A DNA stretch of 64,000 nt from CAZKVU01 sp964556475 (GTDB lineage: Bacteria > Patescibacteriota > Microgenomatia > UBA1406 > HO2-37-13b), in assembly GCA_964556475.1 (NCBI GenBank), contig CAZKVU010000005.1, positions 3,963-67,962 on the forward strand. The letters are read 5' to 3'. Below, in pieces: positions 43,540 to 52,892 of this stretch (within the stretch, counting starts at the first letter, position 1; each line of letters begins with the position of its first letter). The notes below the pieces were generated by a model, which saw only the letters and a program-made list of their open reading frames with translations, ran no database searches and was not told the DNA's origin. The translations under genes were made by a program, and so were the position numbers.

Positions 43540-43961
43540 CCGGTGAATTATTTAATAAGCTGGGCTTCACTGTTACCGTTGAAGTGAGCGAGGAAGGTGA
43601 AGGTTATTATGTGCACGTTAAAACTGATGAGGATGCTTCAATGTTGATTGGACGTCATGCACGAATGTTGGCGTCGCTGCAGAGGGTTTTGTCCGCAATG
43701 CTGTATAAACAGCTCGAGAATAAAGTGGATGTTTTGCTTGATATTAATGATTACCGGGCCGGACAAAAAGAACGTTTGAGAAATATTGCACAGAATGTTG
43801 CGCAAAGAGTTCTTGATGAAGACCGATCGGCGCGTCTTGCATCATTCTCTCCATACGAACGCCGCATTATTCACGAATTTGTTTCTGAGAACTATTCGAC
43901 TCTTGAATCTCATTCAGAGGGCGAAGGAAACCAACGCGTGCTTGTTATTCAGAAGAGATAA
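43509..43961 (+). CDS. jag: Jag/KhpB RNA-binding protein
   Basis: 150 aa: a KH domain (VKTDEDASMLIGRHARMLASLQRVL) with an R3H domain (SPYERRIIHEFVSENYSTLESHSEG). These proteins bind RNA and affect envelope growth. The N-terminal Jag-N domain seen in firmicutes is missing. It overlaps yidC by 31 nt. Confidence 0.93.
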   Translation: MENQERIKELTGELFNKLGFTVTVEVSEEGEGYYVHVKTDEDASMLIGRHARMLASLQRVLSAMLYKQLENKVDVLLDINDYRAGQKERLRNIAQNVAQRVLDEDRSARLASFSPYERRIIHEFVSENYSTLESHSEGEGNQRVLVIQKR

Positions 43962-44047
43962 TAGTCGGGTTACACAGGCCGCTTCTTCTTCTCGCTTATT
44001 CTTTTGCAATCATCTATACTGATATTATATGCGGTGTACCGTACTTC

Positions 44048-44076
44048 TTGACGTGGAAATAATAATAAGGTATAAT
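44048..44076 (+). promoter_or_regulatory. Strong consensus promoter heading the 44-kb locus
   Basis: TTGACG (44048-44053), a 17-nt spacer and TATAAT (44071-44076). It is the best-matching promoter in the window and would fire into the palindrome that follows. Confidence 0.65.
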
Positions 44077-44080
44077 ACTA

Positions 44081-44097
44081 TAAGTTTAGAAAACTTA
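44081..44097 (+). promoter_or_regulatory. 17-nt palindrome overlapping the transcription start
   Basis: TAAGTTTAGAAAACTTA, with 7-bp arms around AGA. It lies between the -10 box and the ATG at 44099. It could be an operator for a dimeric repressor or a 5' hairpin that blocks translation. Confidence 0.55.
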
Positions 44098-44098
44098 A

Positions 44099-44338
44099 AT
44101 GAAAGTCTTTAATAGAAATATTAGACTTGTTAGTTTTCTACCATTCCTGGTTTTACTTCTTGCGGCCCCTCTCTTACTTCTCTTTGACACAGTCTACTAC
44201 ATGCTTGTTCGACCAGCTTGCTTAAATTGTGGATCACTTGGTGAGTTCGTAAAGAATGCTTCGTTAACAGTACATTTGTTTAGTACTATCGGATTTGCTG
44301 GTTTGCGTGATGTTACCAGTTTGCATAAACGATCATGA
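44099..44338 (+). CDS. Small membrane protein preceding the giant protein
   Basis: 79 aa, not recognised. One long hydrophobic segment (about residues 10-40) followed by CLNCGS and a C-terminal half that ends in LHKRS. Two Cys in a CxxC pair. Its stop overlaps the giant gene's start by 4 nt (ATGA), so the two are translationally coupled. Confidence 0.6.
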   Translation: MKVFNRNIRLVSFLPFLVLLLAAPLLLLFDTVYYMLVRPACLNCGSLGEFVKNASLTVHLFSTIGFAGLRDVTSLHKRS

Positions 44339-47300
44339 CAGGAGGACCTGATGTAGCGGTGGCAACAGCAGAGGCGGTCGGAGTAATCCCGGTTGAAACA
44401 AGCACCGGAATAGCCGAACAAAGACCGCGTGATCTAAAGGCTGAATTCATTGCGCAATATGTCAGGTATGACGATGAAGGCAAACTTATTCTACCTGATG
44501 CCACACGAAATAGACTTGAAGAAATGAGGGTTCTCAATGTTGCAGAAGCTGATACCGTACTCATTGGTAAAGGAGATGATTTTTCAAAGAATTATGTTCA
44601 TGCAACAACTATCGGACTTATTGAAGCTGCAAAAGCAGGGTTGCTTCCCGATATTACTCCAGAGGCTCGGGTAATATTCACAGAATTAAGTACGCGTGCT
44701 GTTATACCTCGTTCTGGAGCACCATATTTAGCAGATATTGTTGACGTGCTGCTTGAAGGAAACCCGTTGTTTTCTTCAGGCGATCATCCACTGACAAAAT
44801 TTGAAGAAACATACATGAAGCTCGTCCCGCAGAATCCGATTGCAGCAAAGATCATCTGGAGAGCACTTACTCAAGCTCATCGGACAAACCAAATCGTTGT
44901 TGATAAGTTTGAGGAGAAGTTTCCAAACCCGACCACGGCGATTGAACGACTAAAAGAAGCGCGTCAAAGACAACAAGCCGAGGCGGCTGGCCAAACCGGT
45001 ACAACACCTAGCGATAGAACTAAGCAAGATGAGGCGCCTACTCAGAGACCAAAAACAGCACCTCGCGTAAAAACAGAGCAAGAGGTAGCGCTCGAAAAGG
45101 AGTATATGGATTTATACAGGACTGTGGCGACGCAAATAAGCGATTACGAAAAACGGGTATACAGTAAGTGGGAGCCTACTCTTGACAGTCAGAAAAGAAT
45201 TATGCGGGACAAGGATGGAAATCCACTGAATCCGGCGATATCACCTGATCGTAGAAGATTGTTAGATTCAATCCTATCACAAGGAAAATCTCCTGAAGGG
45301 TTAAGTGACGATGATAAAGAATTTTTACGATCGATTGGAATAGAGACAACGAGTCTTACACGACTAGCTTCATTATATGGAAGTGTTGGTAGTGATAGCT
45401 CATTTAGAATTGGAGAGTATACACCTATTAGAGCAATGACGCCAGATGAAATGAAAGAGTATATAAAAGGTTTGACAAATGATGCTGAAAGAAGTGTTGG
45501 AACCGATCTTGCTGCCCCATTTGTTGAAATAACACTTAGATTTCAGAGAGATTTTGTTGAGGGGACGCCGATGTGGAAAAAATATTTAGAACAGGTACAA
45601 AATCCGCGTTTCCCAGGTGATCCAAGCAAAAAGATTTGGGTATTTAAGGAAGATCGAAACCTGCGGAAAGAATTTCAGCGTGAATTTGTTGATCGGCCGC
45701 TCTATAGCTTCTTTGAACGCATTGATAAAGACGTAACTCGAACATACAGGGATATATATAATCCCATTATTCACGGACGTTACCTGGAACATGTTATGGG
45801 TTTGTTACGAGGACTGCAAAGGAATCTTGAAGGTAAGGTGGATATAGCAAGCGGTATTGACGAACGATTTCAGAGAATCCATTTAGGAACTGACCCGACT
45901 AATAAACTGAATGTGCAAATTGGCCACTCTCTTGATTTTATGGATACCATGATTAATTATGGAAATTCATTGCAGAATTATGGACAAATCTTCCATGATC
46001 TTCCTATCTATGCTAATGATCCAAGTTCGATTGAAAAATGGGGAGGCATGCTTGCATCACTACCTGCTTCACAACAGGCAATGTTTCTTGATGATCCATT
46101 GATTGAAATTGCTCAGTCGGTATATGGACGACATTTACGATCGAGAATTGCACTTAATGGTGATAAAATTCCTGCCGATATTTTAGGGGGAAAGTATGAT
46201 CCTGAATTGGTTAGGTCGAGCATACCAGATTTAGTAGCTGTAAGAAATGATCTTACGCGTATTGTTGAAATACGCAGACCTGAGGGTGGGAGAACAATTG
46301 AAGACTGGGAATTTGCCCGCGCAGCAACATTTGCCCGAGGTATTCAGCTACTCAATTTGAGAGCAATAGAAATTATTGGATCAGCTCGTATTGCAGATCA
46401 CTATCGTGGTATTCCGGACCTCGTAGCAAAAACTTCACAGCGTCATAAATGGAATCAGGGACGTGGAGGACAGCATAACCAGTTAACGCCGGAAGTTATT
46501 GGATCAATGTATACGAACATTAACCCAGTACGAGGAAATTGGCTTGATAAGCTTGTTTCTCGAATGACCGCTACAAAACACGATCCAGTTGCTATCAAAA
46601 AGCTCGCAGAGGAATCATTACATGCATTTGGTCTACAAGGAATGGATTTTGATCTTACCGATCAATATTCAACATATCTTGAATTGATGAATATTTTCAA
46701 TCTGGGAAGTCTATTTACCCGACAAGGATGGAGAATTCAACATATCCTCGGATATGAGGATAGGCCTGGTCACAAAGGAATTGCTGATGAAATGAAGAGC
46801 GCAGGTTTGAATAAAGGCGAAATGATGACATGGGACAGAGCTCAGTGGGGTCAATTTTACGACATTATTACGTCTCAAATTGGGTCAGGTGCGACATGGT
46901 TCTGGGGCGGGCAGGAAAATAGTCATAGTGGTTTGGCTGCCTCAATGACCGAACAACTTTTCCATCATTATGGAAAATCACAGGGTTGGAGCGATGACGA
47001 AATTCATCACAAGCAGCATTCATATTGGACTGAAGGAAAAGATACATTCAAAGTAATTGGAGTTAAAGTTCAAGGTCATCAAGAATCTGCGGCATATGCT
47101 CGACGAGAAATGGATTTAACAAGTATATACCAGCAGCATTTACATCAGTCACGAGGTCTTCTGTTAGAACGTATGATGCGAAGGAGTCCTGGAGATTTCC
47201 TACTTACTGCAATTCAAATGGCACCTCAACTTGTCGAGTATTATAAAGATGAGGCAACGAGCGTGTGGGGTACTCCAACAGATGAAAAAATAATCAATCA

Positions 47301-48402
47301 GCAACGAAAGCTTATTAATCTTTTTGGTGAGCATGGATTTAAACAATTGCAGGGTCTAAGGGATTGGGTTATTAAGCTTGATACAGCTTACAGTGGAGAT
47401 GATCGGTTTAAAGAAGAAATAAATCCAAATTATGCTGATCCTCAACTAAAAAGAAAGGCAATTGTTGAATTTGCCATTAAGGAATTAGGAGTGGCCCTTG
47501 AAAATACTCGTCAAATTCATGAATTGAGATCCCGTGATGGTACTCGATCTAACGATTTAACAATGCAGCCGGATGCAATTCCTGATCATGATGGCAAAGG
47601 AACACTGCGTAAACTTGTTTTTGGGGAAGATGCAGCTGATAAAACGGCATTACTATCAATGTGGACATCTGACGATCTTGATCATGGAGATGTTGATAAA
47701 ATTAATCAAAAAAGTTTCTTTTTCGGCTTGGCCAAAGCATGGACGACACTTAATGGTGATACTCATATAGACACAGCGGATATTGATAATTATCAAATCT
47801 ATGAGGATATAGCAGGGGTAGGTGAACTCGTTATTAAACGACTCGTGGGCGATCAGGTCGCATGGAATGAGGTTACAGAACAGTTAATGGGCATTGATGA
47901 ACTTATCGAGGAGGTAGGGCGTACAGGTGAGCTGGAACCAGTCTATGAATTGGCAAAGCATATTTTTGAGTTGCGCAAGATTATAGGGGAGGAACCTGCA
48001 AAAAAGGCAGTATATATAATGGCAAGTATGGTCGCAACATATATGTGGGAGCACGATTTAGCACGATTCCCGTTCATTACCAATACTCCATGGGGATTCT
48101 TCCTACAACAATCTCTAGGTGATAATATCTCTCTATCACGACTTCGATTTGGTCGCCATGCTCATTCGATGGATACAGATCAGATCCGCTCATTTTTCCA
48201 TACGTTGGGATTTGAATTAGGGGTAATTGGTACAGAGGGAAGATGGTCGTATCAACACGGAAAAGAGTCATTTGATGCAACTAATACTGAATGGTTTTTG
48301 TCAGAATTAATGGTCGGTGGAGGTCTTACTATAGCTACGATCATCATTTATCTCATGATAAAGAAAGCTATGGAAGAGCAATCCGGAGGAGGTCATCATT
48401 AA
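44335..48402 (+). CDS. Giant 1355-aa tail-anchored protein of unknown family
   Basis: No recognised domain. Residues 1-100 are mixed; 200-260 form a charged Gln/Ala/Pro-rich linker; from 265 to about 1190 it is rich in helix and aromatic residues, with His/Trp-rich patches (ATWFWGGQENSHSG, EIHHKQHSYWTEG) near residue 865-905. Short DxDG-like loops occur (MRDKDGNP, IPDHDGKG, LDHGDVD). Hydrophobic segments near 1215-1235 and 1325-1345 precede the tail KKAMEEQSGGGHH. No signal peptide, so a large cytoplasmic or surface domain anchored at its C-terminus is inferred. Neighbours are T4SS-like membrane proteins and a CHAP hydrolase, which suggests part of an envelope machine. Confidence 0.75.
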   Translation: MTGGPDVAVATAEAVGVIPVETSTGIAEQRPRDLKAEFIAQYVRYDDEGKLILPDATRNRLEEMRVLNVAEADTVLIGKGDDFSKNYVHATTIGLIEAAKAGLLPDITPEARVIFTELSTRAVIPRSGAPYLADIVDVLLEGNPLFSSGDHPLTKFEETYMKLVPQNPIAAKIIWRALTQAHRTNQIVVDKFEEKFPNPTTAIERLKEARQRQQAEAAGQTGTTPSDRTKQDEAPTQRPKTAPRVKTEQEVALEKEYMDLYRTVATQISDYEKRVYSKWEPTLDSQKRIMRDKDGNPLNPAISPDRRRLLDSILSQGKSPEGLSDDDKEFLRSIGIETTSLTRLASLYGSVGSDSSFRIGEYTPIRAMTPDEMKEYIKGLTNDAERSVGTDLAAPFVEITLRFQRDFVEGTPMWKKYLEQVQNPRFPGDPSKKIWVFKEDRNLRKEFQREFVDRPLYSFFERIDKDVTRTYRDIYNPIIHGRYLEHVMGLLRGLQRNLEGKVDIASGIDERFQRIHLGTDPTNKLNVQIGHSLDFMDTMINYGNSLQNYGQIFHDLPIYANDPSSIEKWGGMLASLPASQQAMFLDDPLIEIAQSVYGRHLRSRIALNGDKIPADILGGKYDPELVRSSIPDLVAVRNDLTRIVEIRRPEGGRTIEDWEFARAATFARGIQLLNLRAIEIIGSARIADHYRGIPDLVAKTSQRHKWNQGRGGQHNQLTPEVIGSMYTNINPVRGNWLDKLVSRMTATKHDPVAIKKLAEESLHAFGLQGMDFDLTDQYSTYLELMNIFNLGSLFTRQGWRIQHILGYEDRPGHKGIADEMKSAGLNKGEMMTWDRAQWGQFYDIITSQIGSGATWFWGGQENSHSGLAASMTEQLFHHYGKSQGWSDDEIHHKQHSYWTEGKDTFKVIGVKVQGHQESAAYARREMDLTSIYQQHLHQSRGLLLERMMRRSPGDFLLTAIQMAPQLVEYYKDEATSVWGTPTDEKIINQQRKLINLFGEHGFKQLQGLRDWVIKLDTAYSGDDRFKEEINPNYADPQLKRKAIVEFAIKELGVALENTRQIHELRSRDGTRSNDLTMQPDAIPDHDGKGTLRKLVFGEDAADKTALLSMWTSDDLDHGDVDKINQKSFFFGLAKAWTTLNGDTHIDTADIDNYQIYEDIAGVGELVIKRLVGDQVAWNEVTEQLMGIDELIEEVGRTGELEPVYELAKHIFELRKIIGEEPAKKAVYIMASMVATYMWEHDLARFPFITNTPWGFFLQQSLGDNISLSRLRFGRHAHSMDTDQIRSFFHTLGFELGVIGTEGRWSYQHGKESFDATNTEWFLSELMVGGGLTIATIIIYLMIKKAMEEQSGGGHH

Positions 48403-48410
48403 CATAACAC

Positions 48411-48446
48411 TTGCAGTACATCTTCACCATAGTTACAATGAAATGT
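48411..48446 (+). promoter_or_regulatory. Promoter for the pilin-like protein gene
   Basis: TTGCAG (48411-48416), a 17-nt spacer, TACAAT (48434-48439) and 7 nt before the ATG at 48447. It selects that ATG over those at 48411 and 48438. Confidence 0.5.
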
Positions 48447-49310
48447 ATGCTTCAGAACTTTGTTAAAAAGTGTTTTATTGTATTTATACTTATATTTTAT
48501 TCTTTTGCGCTTGTAAGTCCTATTGCCTTTGCACAAGACGGTGATAACCCACCCGATCCACCACAAGATGAGCCATCGAATCCAGGAAGAGGGCCTGATC
48601 GTACAAAGCCGATGGCAACTGAGGGAGATAGAATTATCGGAAAAATCGGGACTGGGAAACCAAATGAAGGATGTTTGGCTCCTGTTGAGATAAAGAAGGC
48701 TGATATTGTGGACAATGTGGATTTCGATATTCCATACGTACCAGGATGGTTGGAAGGTGCTTTTCTGTCAAGCCTCACAGGATCATTAGGCGATTCGGGA
48801 GCCATTTTTAAAGACATTGAAGATAATGTTAATGCTGGACATGACCCGAGTGTTTTGTGTTTAGAGTCTGCAACACCTAGTACAACAGACCCCGAAGAGG
48901 TTAAAGCAGGAAAATGTACATGTAACCCTAAACAAGGTTTCACGATTAAAGAAGATTTCTGTTCAAAAGTTGCCACATCTGAACAATCAAGTTGTCAAAC
49001 ATGCGCTCAAAGTAACGAAGGCGTTTGGACAGCCCTCGGGTGCATAAAGTTTAATTTGGGCATGTTTATTACTGGAACTCTCTTTAGGCTAAGTATAGGT
49101 ATCGGTGGGATGATTGCCCTCGGATGTATTTTATATGCAACAGTTTTACTCCAAATATCGCGAGGTGAACCAGACAAAATTCAACATGCACGTGAACTTA
49201 TTACATCATGTATTATTGGATTACTTTTAATTATCTTTTCAATATTTATTCTGCGCTTTGTTGGAGTCGATATATTAAAACTGCAAGATTTAGGAGCCCC
49301 GCTGAAATAG
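48447..49310 (+). CDS. Secreted/membrane protein with C-terminal T4SS pilin-like module
   Basis: 287 aa. A signal peptide (about residues 1-29, ending SPIAFAQ) is followed by a Pro/Asp-rich linker, a Cys-bearing domain (CLAP, VLCLES, GKCTCNP, DFCSKV, SSCQTCAQ) and two C-terminal helices with the loop LQISRGEPDKIQHARELITS, the GGDPxxxxxAR-like motif of the pilin-like proteins at 31010-31800. So this is an enlarged pilin-like protein with an exported disulfide domain. It lies 44 nt downstream of the giant gene and converges on the channel candidate. Confidence 0.72.
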   Translation: MLQNFVKKCFIVFILIFYSFALVSPIAFAQDGDNPPDPPQDEPSNPGRGPDRTKPMATEGDRIIGKIGTGKPNEGCLAPVEIKKADIVDNVDFDIPYVPGWLEGAFLSSLTGSLGDSGAIFKDIEDNVNAGHDPSVLCLESATPSTTDPEEVKAGKCTCNPKQGFTIKEDFCSKVATSEQSSCQTCAQSNEGVWTALGCIKFNLGMFITGTLFRLSIGIGGMIALGCILYATVLLQISRGEPDKIQHARELITSCIIGLLLIIFSIFILRFVGVDILKLQDLGAPLK

Positions 49311-49323
49311 TCAAACGCAACAA

Positions 49324-51057
49324 TTATGGATGTGTTCCTTGGGTACCCCCAGTACCTGCAGGTGGATCAAGTGGCTTAAAATATTTTTGGAATAGTTGAG
49401 CCTGGGTTGGAGGAATCAGCCTTTCAAAGAACTTACCTTTAGGCTGGATACCCGCCAAATGTGCAATTTGACCAATTGATCCAAAAGATCCTAGACCTTG
49501 TTGTACGCCACCAGTAACCGCCGTTACGCCGCTAAAGAACATCCCAACTCCGATATCGAGTCCGAGCTCCGGAATACCTAAGAGTCCCTTTAATAATCGA
49601 ACGAGCTCAGGTATTAATAGAATGAGGCCCAATCCGATTATTGCACCAAAATCTGCCGCAGTAAAACCTTGTCTAATAAAAGGCAAATCCAATGGAGGGA
49701 TCGTTTGAGAATTATTAATTTCAATAATAAGTCTACCTGTAGCTAATACCACTGCGACTACTGGAAACGTTAATAATTCTCCAAATAATGTTTTTATCCA
49801 ATAACTAAACGGGTTTTTACCTGGAATAATTTGAAAGAGTATGATTAAGGGTGCAAAAATAATGAGCAGAACCACTTTAATGTATGCACCAAGTAATAAA
49901 AAGAATAGTCTAAAGAGAAAATATAAGAGCGTAATGAGAATAAGAAATCCCATTATGTAACCTGCGGCCGTAGTTTGCGCTGATAGGATAGCAAAAACTA
50001 CCGTAACGGCGAGAAAATCTAGAACCTTTGCAACTCCCCCAAAATTTATTCCGAAATTTCCTCCGAAACCTAGTGCTGATACACCTCCGCTAGCACCAAG
50101 GTCCTTAAAAATATCAGTAAATAATGAAAACTTGAAAATATTAAATCTTATAAGCAATGCATTAACAGCACCTCCTAATATGCTATTAATACTACCTTGA
50201 ATAATGGATGGCATAACGTTATAAATCGCCTTACCTGTAGAAATAGCCGACGAACCACCCTCCATTAAATTAATTGAAGCAAATCCTGAGCCAATATATC
50301 TGTTTACCATATCCAGTCTAAAAACCTCAGAAGCCTGTCCCTCAGGAAAACCAGATGCAACAATATAGACAAAAGCGCCCATGGAAGCATACATTAAATC
50401 AATCATTGCCCCAGCAATAGGGAATGATAATGTGATAAGAATTAGTGTGATAACAATTCTTGGCAATGCATTTTCTATGGTGACAAGTGTTTGCCCACCT
50501 ATTTGCCATCTGAACATAATCATAAATCCAACAAATACCAAGAGCAGAACAATGAGTAAATAGCTAAAGTTTCTAAAAACTTCCCAAATTTTAAGATACC
50601 CTCTAATTGAGGCAAGTCCTACACCTTCATAAGCATAGGTTTGGGGAATAAAGTCATTATTTTGTAATTTATACATTGCGTAAGAAACTCCTGATGCCGG
50701 GACTTTTTCAACAGGTGCTGTTAATAATGGCGTTAGATATCCGAGGACACTCATTTGATGATTTTCCTCAGCTGTGCCTTTAGAACATTGTTCGCCGACA
50801 AATCCGCATAGCAGAGCTTTATAACGTGCTATTTTTATTACTTTCTCCTGTTTGGTAAAGGATGGGTCATTTTGGAATTCCTTAATGAAGTTATCAGAGC
50901 TTGTTTTGAGGGAGTAAATTTCAGGTTTGTATTGAGCAGTGTTTTTAGGCTTAGTAAGATAAAAGTATGCGTTAATGATTGTCACAAGAACGCCGGTTAA
51001 TACAAAACCAAATAAGAGTACTTTTTGTACCCTCTTAAGAAGCTTTAGAATCCTCAT
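49324..51057 (-). CDS. TrbL/VirB6-like polytopic membrane protein
   Basis: 577 aa. A first membrane segment (about residues 12-34) precedes an outer loop with two Cys (LLCGFVGEQCS), then several membrane segments, including FMIMFRWQIGG, ALPRIVITLILITLSFPIAGAMIDLMY and a Leu/Phe-rich block at about 370-420. The AxPRIxITLILITxSFPIAGxxIDLMY pattern is typical of CPR T4SS-like channel proteins. It converges on the pilin-like gene and starts behind its own promoter. Confidence 0.75.
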   Translation of the reverse strand: MRILKLLKRVQKVLLFGFVLTGVLVTIINAYFYLTKPKNTAQYKPEIYSLKTSSDNFIKEFQNDPSFTKQEKVIKIARYKALLCGFVGEQCSKGTAEENHQMSVLGYLTPLLTAPVEKVPASGVSYAMYKLQNNDFIPQTYAYEGVGLASIRGYLKIWEVFRNFSYLLIVLLLVFVGFMIMFRWQIGGQTLVTIENALPRIVITLILITLSFPIAGAMIDLMYASMGAFVYIVASGFPEGQASEVFRLDMVNRYIGSGFASINLMEGGSSAISTGKAIYNVMPSIIQGSINSILGGAVNALLIRFNIFKFSLFTDIFKDLGASGGVSALGFGGNFGINFGGVAKVLDFLAVTVVFAILSAQTTAAGYIMGFLILITLLYFLFRLFFLLLGAYIKVVLLIIFAPLIILFQIIPGKNPFSYWIKTLFGELLTFPVVAVVLATGRLIIEINNSQTIPPLDLPFIRQGFTAADFGAIIGLGLILLIPELVRLLKGLLGIPELGLDIGVGMFFSGVTAVTGGVQQGLGSFGSIGQIAHLAGIQPKGKFFERLIPPTQAQLFQKYFKPLDPPAGTGGTQGTHP

Positions 51058-51066
51058 TGTAAATTC

Positions 51067-51096
51067 ATTGTAGAAGAATTACGCAGTATATGTCAA
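51067..51096 (-). promoter_or_regulatory. Promoter for the VirB6-like gene
   Basis: On the minus strand TTGACA (51091-51096), an 18-nt spacer and TACAAT (51067-51072), 9 nt before the ATG at 51057. Confidence 0.5.
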
Positions 51097-51108
51097 TCGA
51101 GGATTGTT

Positions 51109-51600
51109 TTATGGGTACGTTATGTTTAAAGTAGCTATTTGAGCATCAGAAAGACCGATTGACTTCATCCAACTTAATGCATTTTTTTGGGCCGTTGTTG
51201 AATTATTTTTACTTGAAACAATAAACGTTATTGTTTCATTATTCCCTTCACCTAATACTGCCTTCATTGAGAATGACGCTTCTTCATGAGGAAGTTTATT
51301 AAAAAGATATGCATCAGGGCTATTTTCGAGTTGTGATTTATCAATTTGTTCATCATCGTCAATCCTTTTGCTGTAATCAAGGTCAATCGGTGATTCTGTT
51401 GGCGAGGGGTTTTGACTATTATTTTGCTGCAGGATATTATCGCTATTTTGAATGAGCGTTTTTGTCGGCGTGCGATTAACATCACTAAGTGACGAATTTA
51501 TTTTTTTTTCAGTGCGCTTATTAAGGATAAAGAATAAAGTAAGTATAAATATAAAGAAAATAATAAGAGCAATTCCCGATAAAATGAGTTTGTTTCTCAT
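51109..51600 (-). CDS. Single-pass membrane protein of unknown function
   Basis: 163 aa. One N-terminal membrane segment (about residues 5-27), a disordered Asn/Ser/Gln linker, and a small C-terminal domain from about residue 100 (ASFSMKAVLGEGNNETITFIVSSKN). No family recognised. TATAAT lies 6 nt before its ATG. Same strand as the CHAP gene and the VirB6-like gene. Confidence 0.6.
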   Translation of the reverse strand: MRNKLILSGIALIIFFIFILTLFFILNKRTEKKINSSLSDVNRTPTKTLIQNSDNILQQNNSQNPSPTESPIDLDYSKRIDDDEQIDKSQLENSPDAYLFNKLPHEEASFSMKAVLGEGNNETITFIVSSKNNSTTAQKNALSWMKSIGLSDAQIATLNITYP

Positions 51601-51612
51601 AGTTATATTATA
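51601..51612 (-). promoter_or_regulatory. Leaderless-type -10 box
   Basis: Minus-strand TATAAT (51607-51612), 6 nt before the ATG at 51600; it overlaps the 3' end of the CHAP gene. Confidence 0.5.
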
Positions 51613-52849
51613 GTCTTAGAAAACCACCAAAACTTGAATCATTTGTTGTATACATTCTAGCGTTAAGACGAGCACATCCACTGCATCCCCTATTTGCTTC
51701 TGCGACAAAGAATTTATTGCCATCGACTACTCGAGTAACGTATGCAATATGCCCACAATCTTGATAAGGCTTTCCATCAGGTGCACAATTAACACCGGTA
51801 TGTGTCCAGACTGCTAAATCATTAACTTGAGGTTTCCCGCCTGAGGCTGCGCTGAAATAGGTGTATGGCGACCTGTTCGCTGCATACGAAGCTGCATTAC
51901 CCGTGTGATTTGAATTTAAACCTTGCTGAGCTGCGATTGCTCCTTTGACAAAACCAACGCATTGTAATCCACCAATAGAATGAAATGCGTTAGCTGAATT
52001 CATGATTTTTGTTTGGGCGAGTTCGTCATTTTTAGATCCAATGGTAAATCCTTTCATACACAATGAGTTTTTTCCATCAACCCTTCCACCCGAACATTGC
52101 TGCATAATAAATTCTGCGAGTTTGTTTGCAAAGTTGGCATCAGCACTAGATGGCGCTTTTGGTTGGGGGGGTGTAGGGTTTTCTGGTGAAGGACCTCCAG
52201 GTGTTACAGTCGGTGGATTGGATGCCTTTTTTGATCTTTCAGCCGCTCCGTCTTCTCCTTCACATTTGTAGAAATTGCAATAGACGTCGTTAATAATATC
52301 AACAGAACCATTCTCTGACGTTGATAAATTAAACAGATTAGCCCCTCCTAAAGGGTCGCTATTAGTGCATCGCGTACCTGTATCGATTACAGAACGAGAA
52401 AGCAACTCAGGTCCTTCATATAGCTCTAATTCAACAGTTCCGCAATTAACACTTTGATGTTTAACCGAATGAATGGATTCAGCAGCACTTATTGTTAAGT
52501 TACCATGATCAAGTTCGTGATTGAAATTAACTCTTTTATTTTGTTCACACTTTGAGTCGTAGCTTTGATTGTAGACTTCATCTGATAAATCGCACCAGTT
52601 AATTTTATACTCAAGATTGGTAGTATTTGAGAAATGTTTAGCAAAAACAGCCACGCTCCATTCCCATTCTTTAGTAGTAGACTTTGGTGCTGAAACTATG
52701 CGAAATTGAACATCATAATTTTCACTTGCACTGGCGCTTCCTGTTATATCTTGAATGTACTGAAATCCAGCATATCCAATGGTCACAACAAAAATCGCCA
52801 AAAAAGGTATGAGATTTTTGAAAATATTTTTATTGCTTAGATTGTCCAT
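51608..52849 (-). CDS. CHAP-domain amidase/endopeptidase, membrane-anchored
   Basis: 413 aa. An N-terminal membrane segment (about residues 13-33), an exported domain with many Cys (residues 80-195), a Pro-rich linker (about 210-235), and a C-terminal CHAP domain. Catalytic Cys is in GLQCVGFVKGA, His in DCGHIAYVTRV, and the third polar residue lies in FVAEANRGCSG. CHAP enzymes cut peptidoglycan peptides or amides. In a locus with a VirB6-like channel it fits a wall-opening hydrolase like those of conjugation machines. It converges with nothing and follows the RmlA-like gene on the same strand. Confidence 0.85.
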   Translation of the reverse strand: MDNLSNKNIFKNLIPFLAIFVVTIGYAGFQYIQDITGSASASENYDVQFRIVSAPKSTTKEWEWSVAVFAKHFSNTTNLEYKINWCDLSDEVYNQSYDSKCEQNKRVNFNHELDHGNLTISAAESIHSVKHQSVNCGTVELELYEGPELLSRSVIDTGTRCTNSDPLGGANLFNLSTSENGSVDIINDVYCNFYKCEGEDGAAERSKKASNPPTVTPGGPSPENPTPPQPKAPSSADANFANKLAEFIMQQCSGGRVDGKNSLCMKGFTIGSKNDELAQTKIMNSANAFHSIGGLQCVGFVKGAIAAQQGLNSNHTGNAASYAANRSPYTYFSAASGGKPQVNDLAVWTHTGVNCAPDGKPYQDCGHIAYVTRVVDGNKFFVAEANRGCSGCARLNARMYTTNDSSFGGFLRL

Positions 52850-52892
52850 ATAACTGTGCTAGTATCACAATACTTTTATTATGTTACGATAT

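Noticed and set aside
44335..48402. EF-hand calcium loops in the giant protein
   Set aside because: The DxDG-like loops do not fit the full 12-residue EF-hand pattern with the closing Glu and are not in helix-loop-helix pairs.
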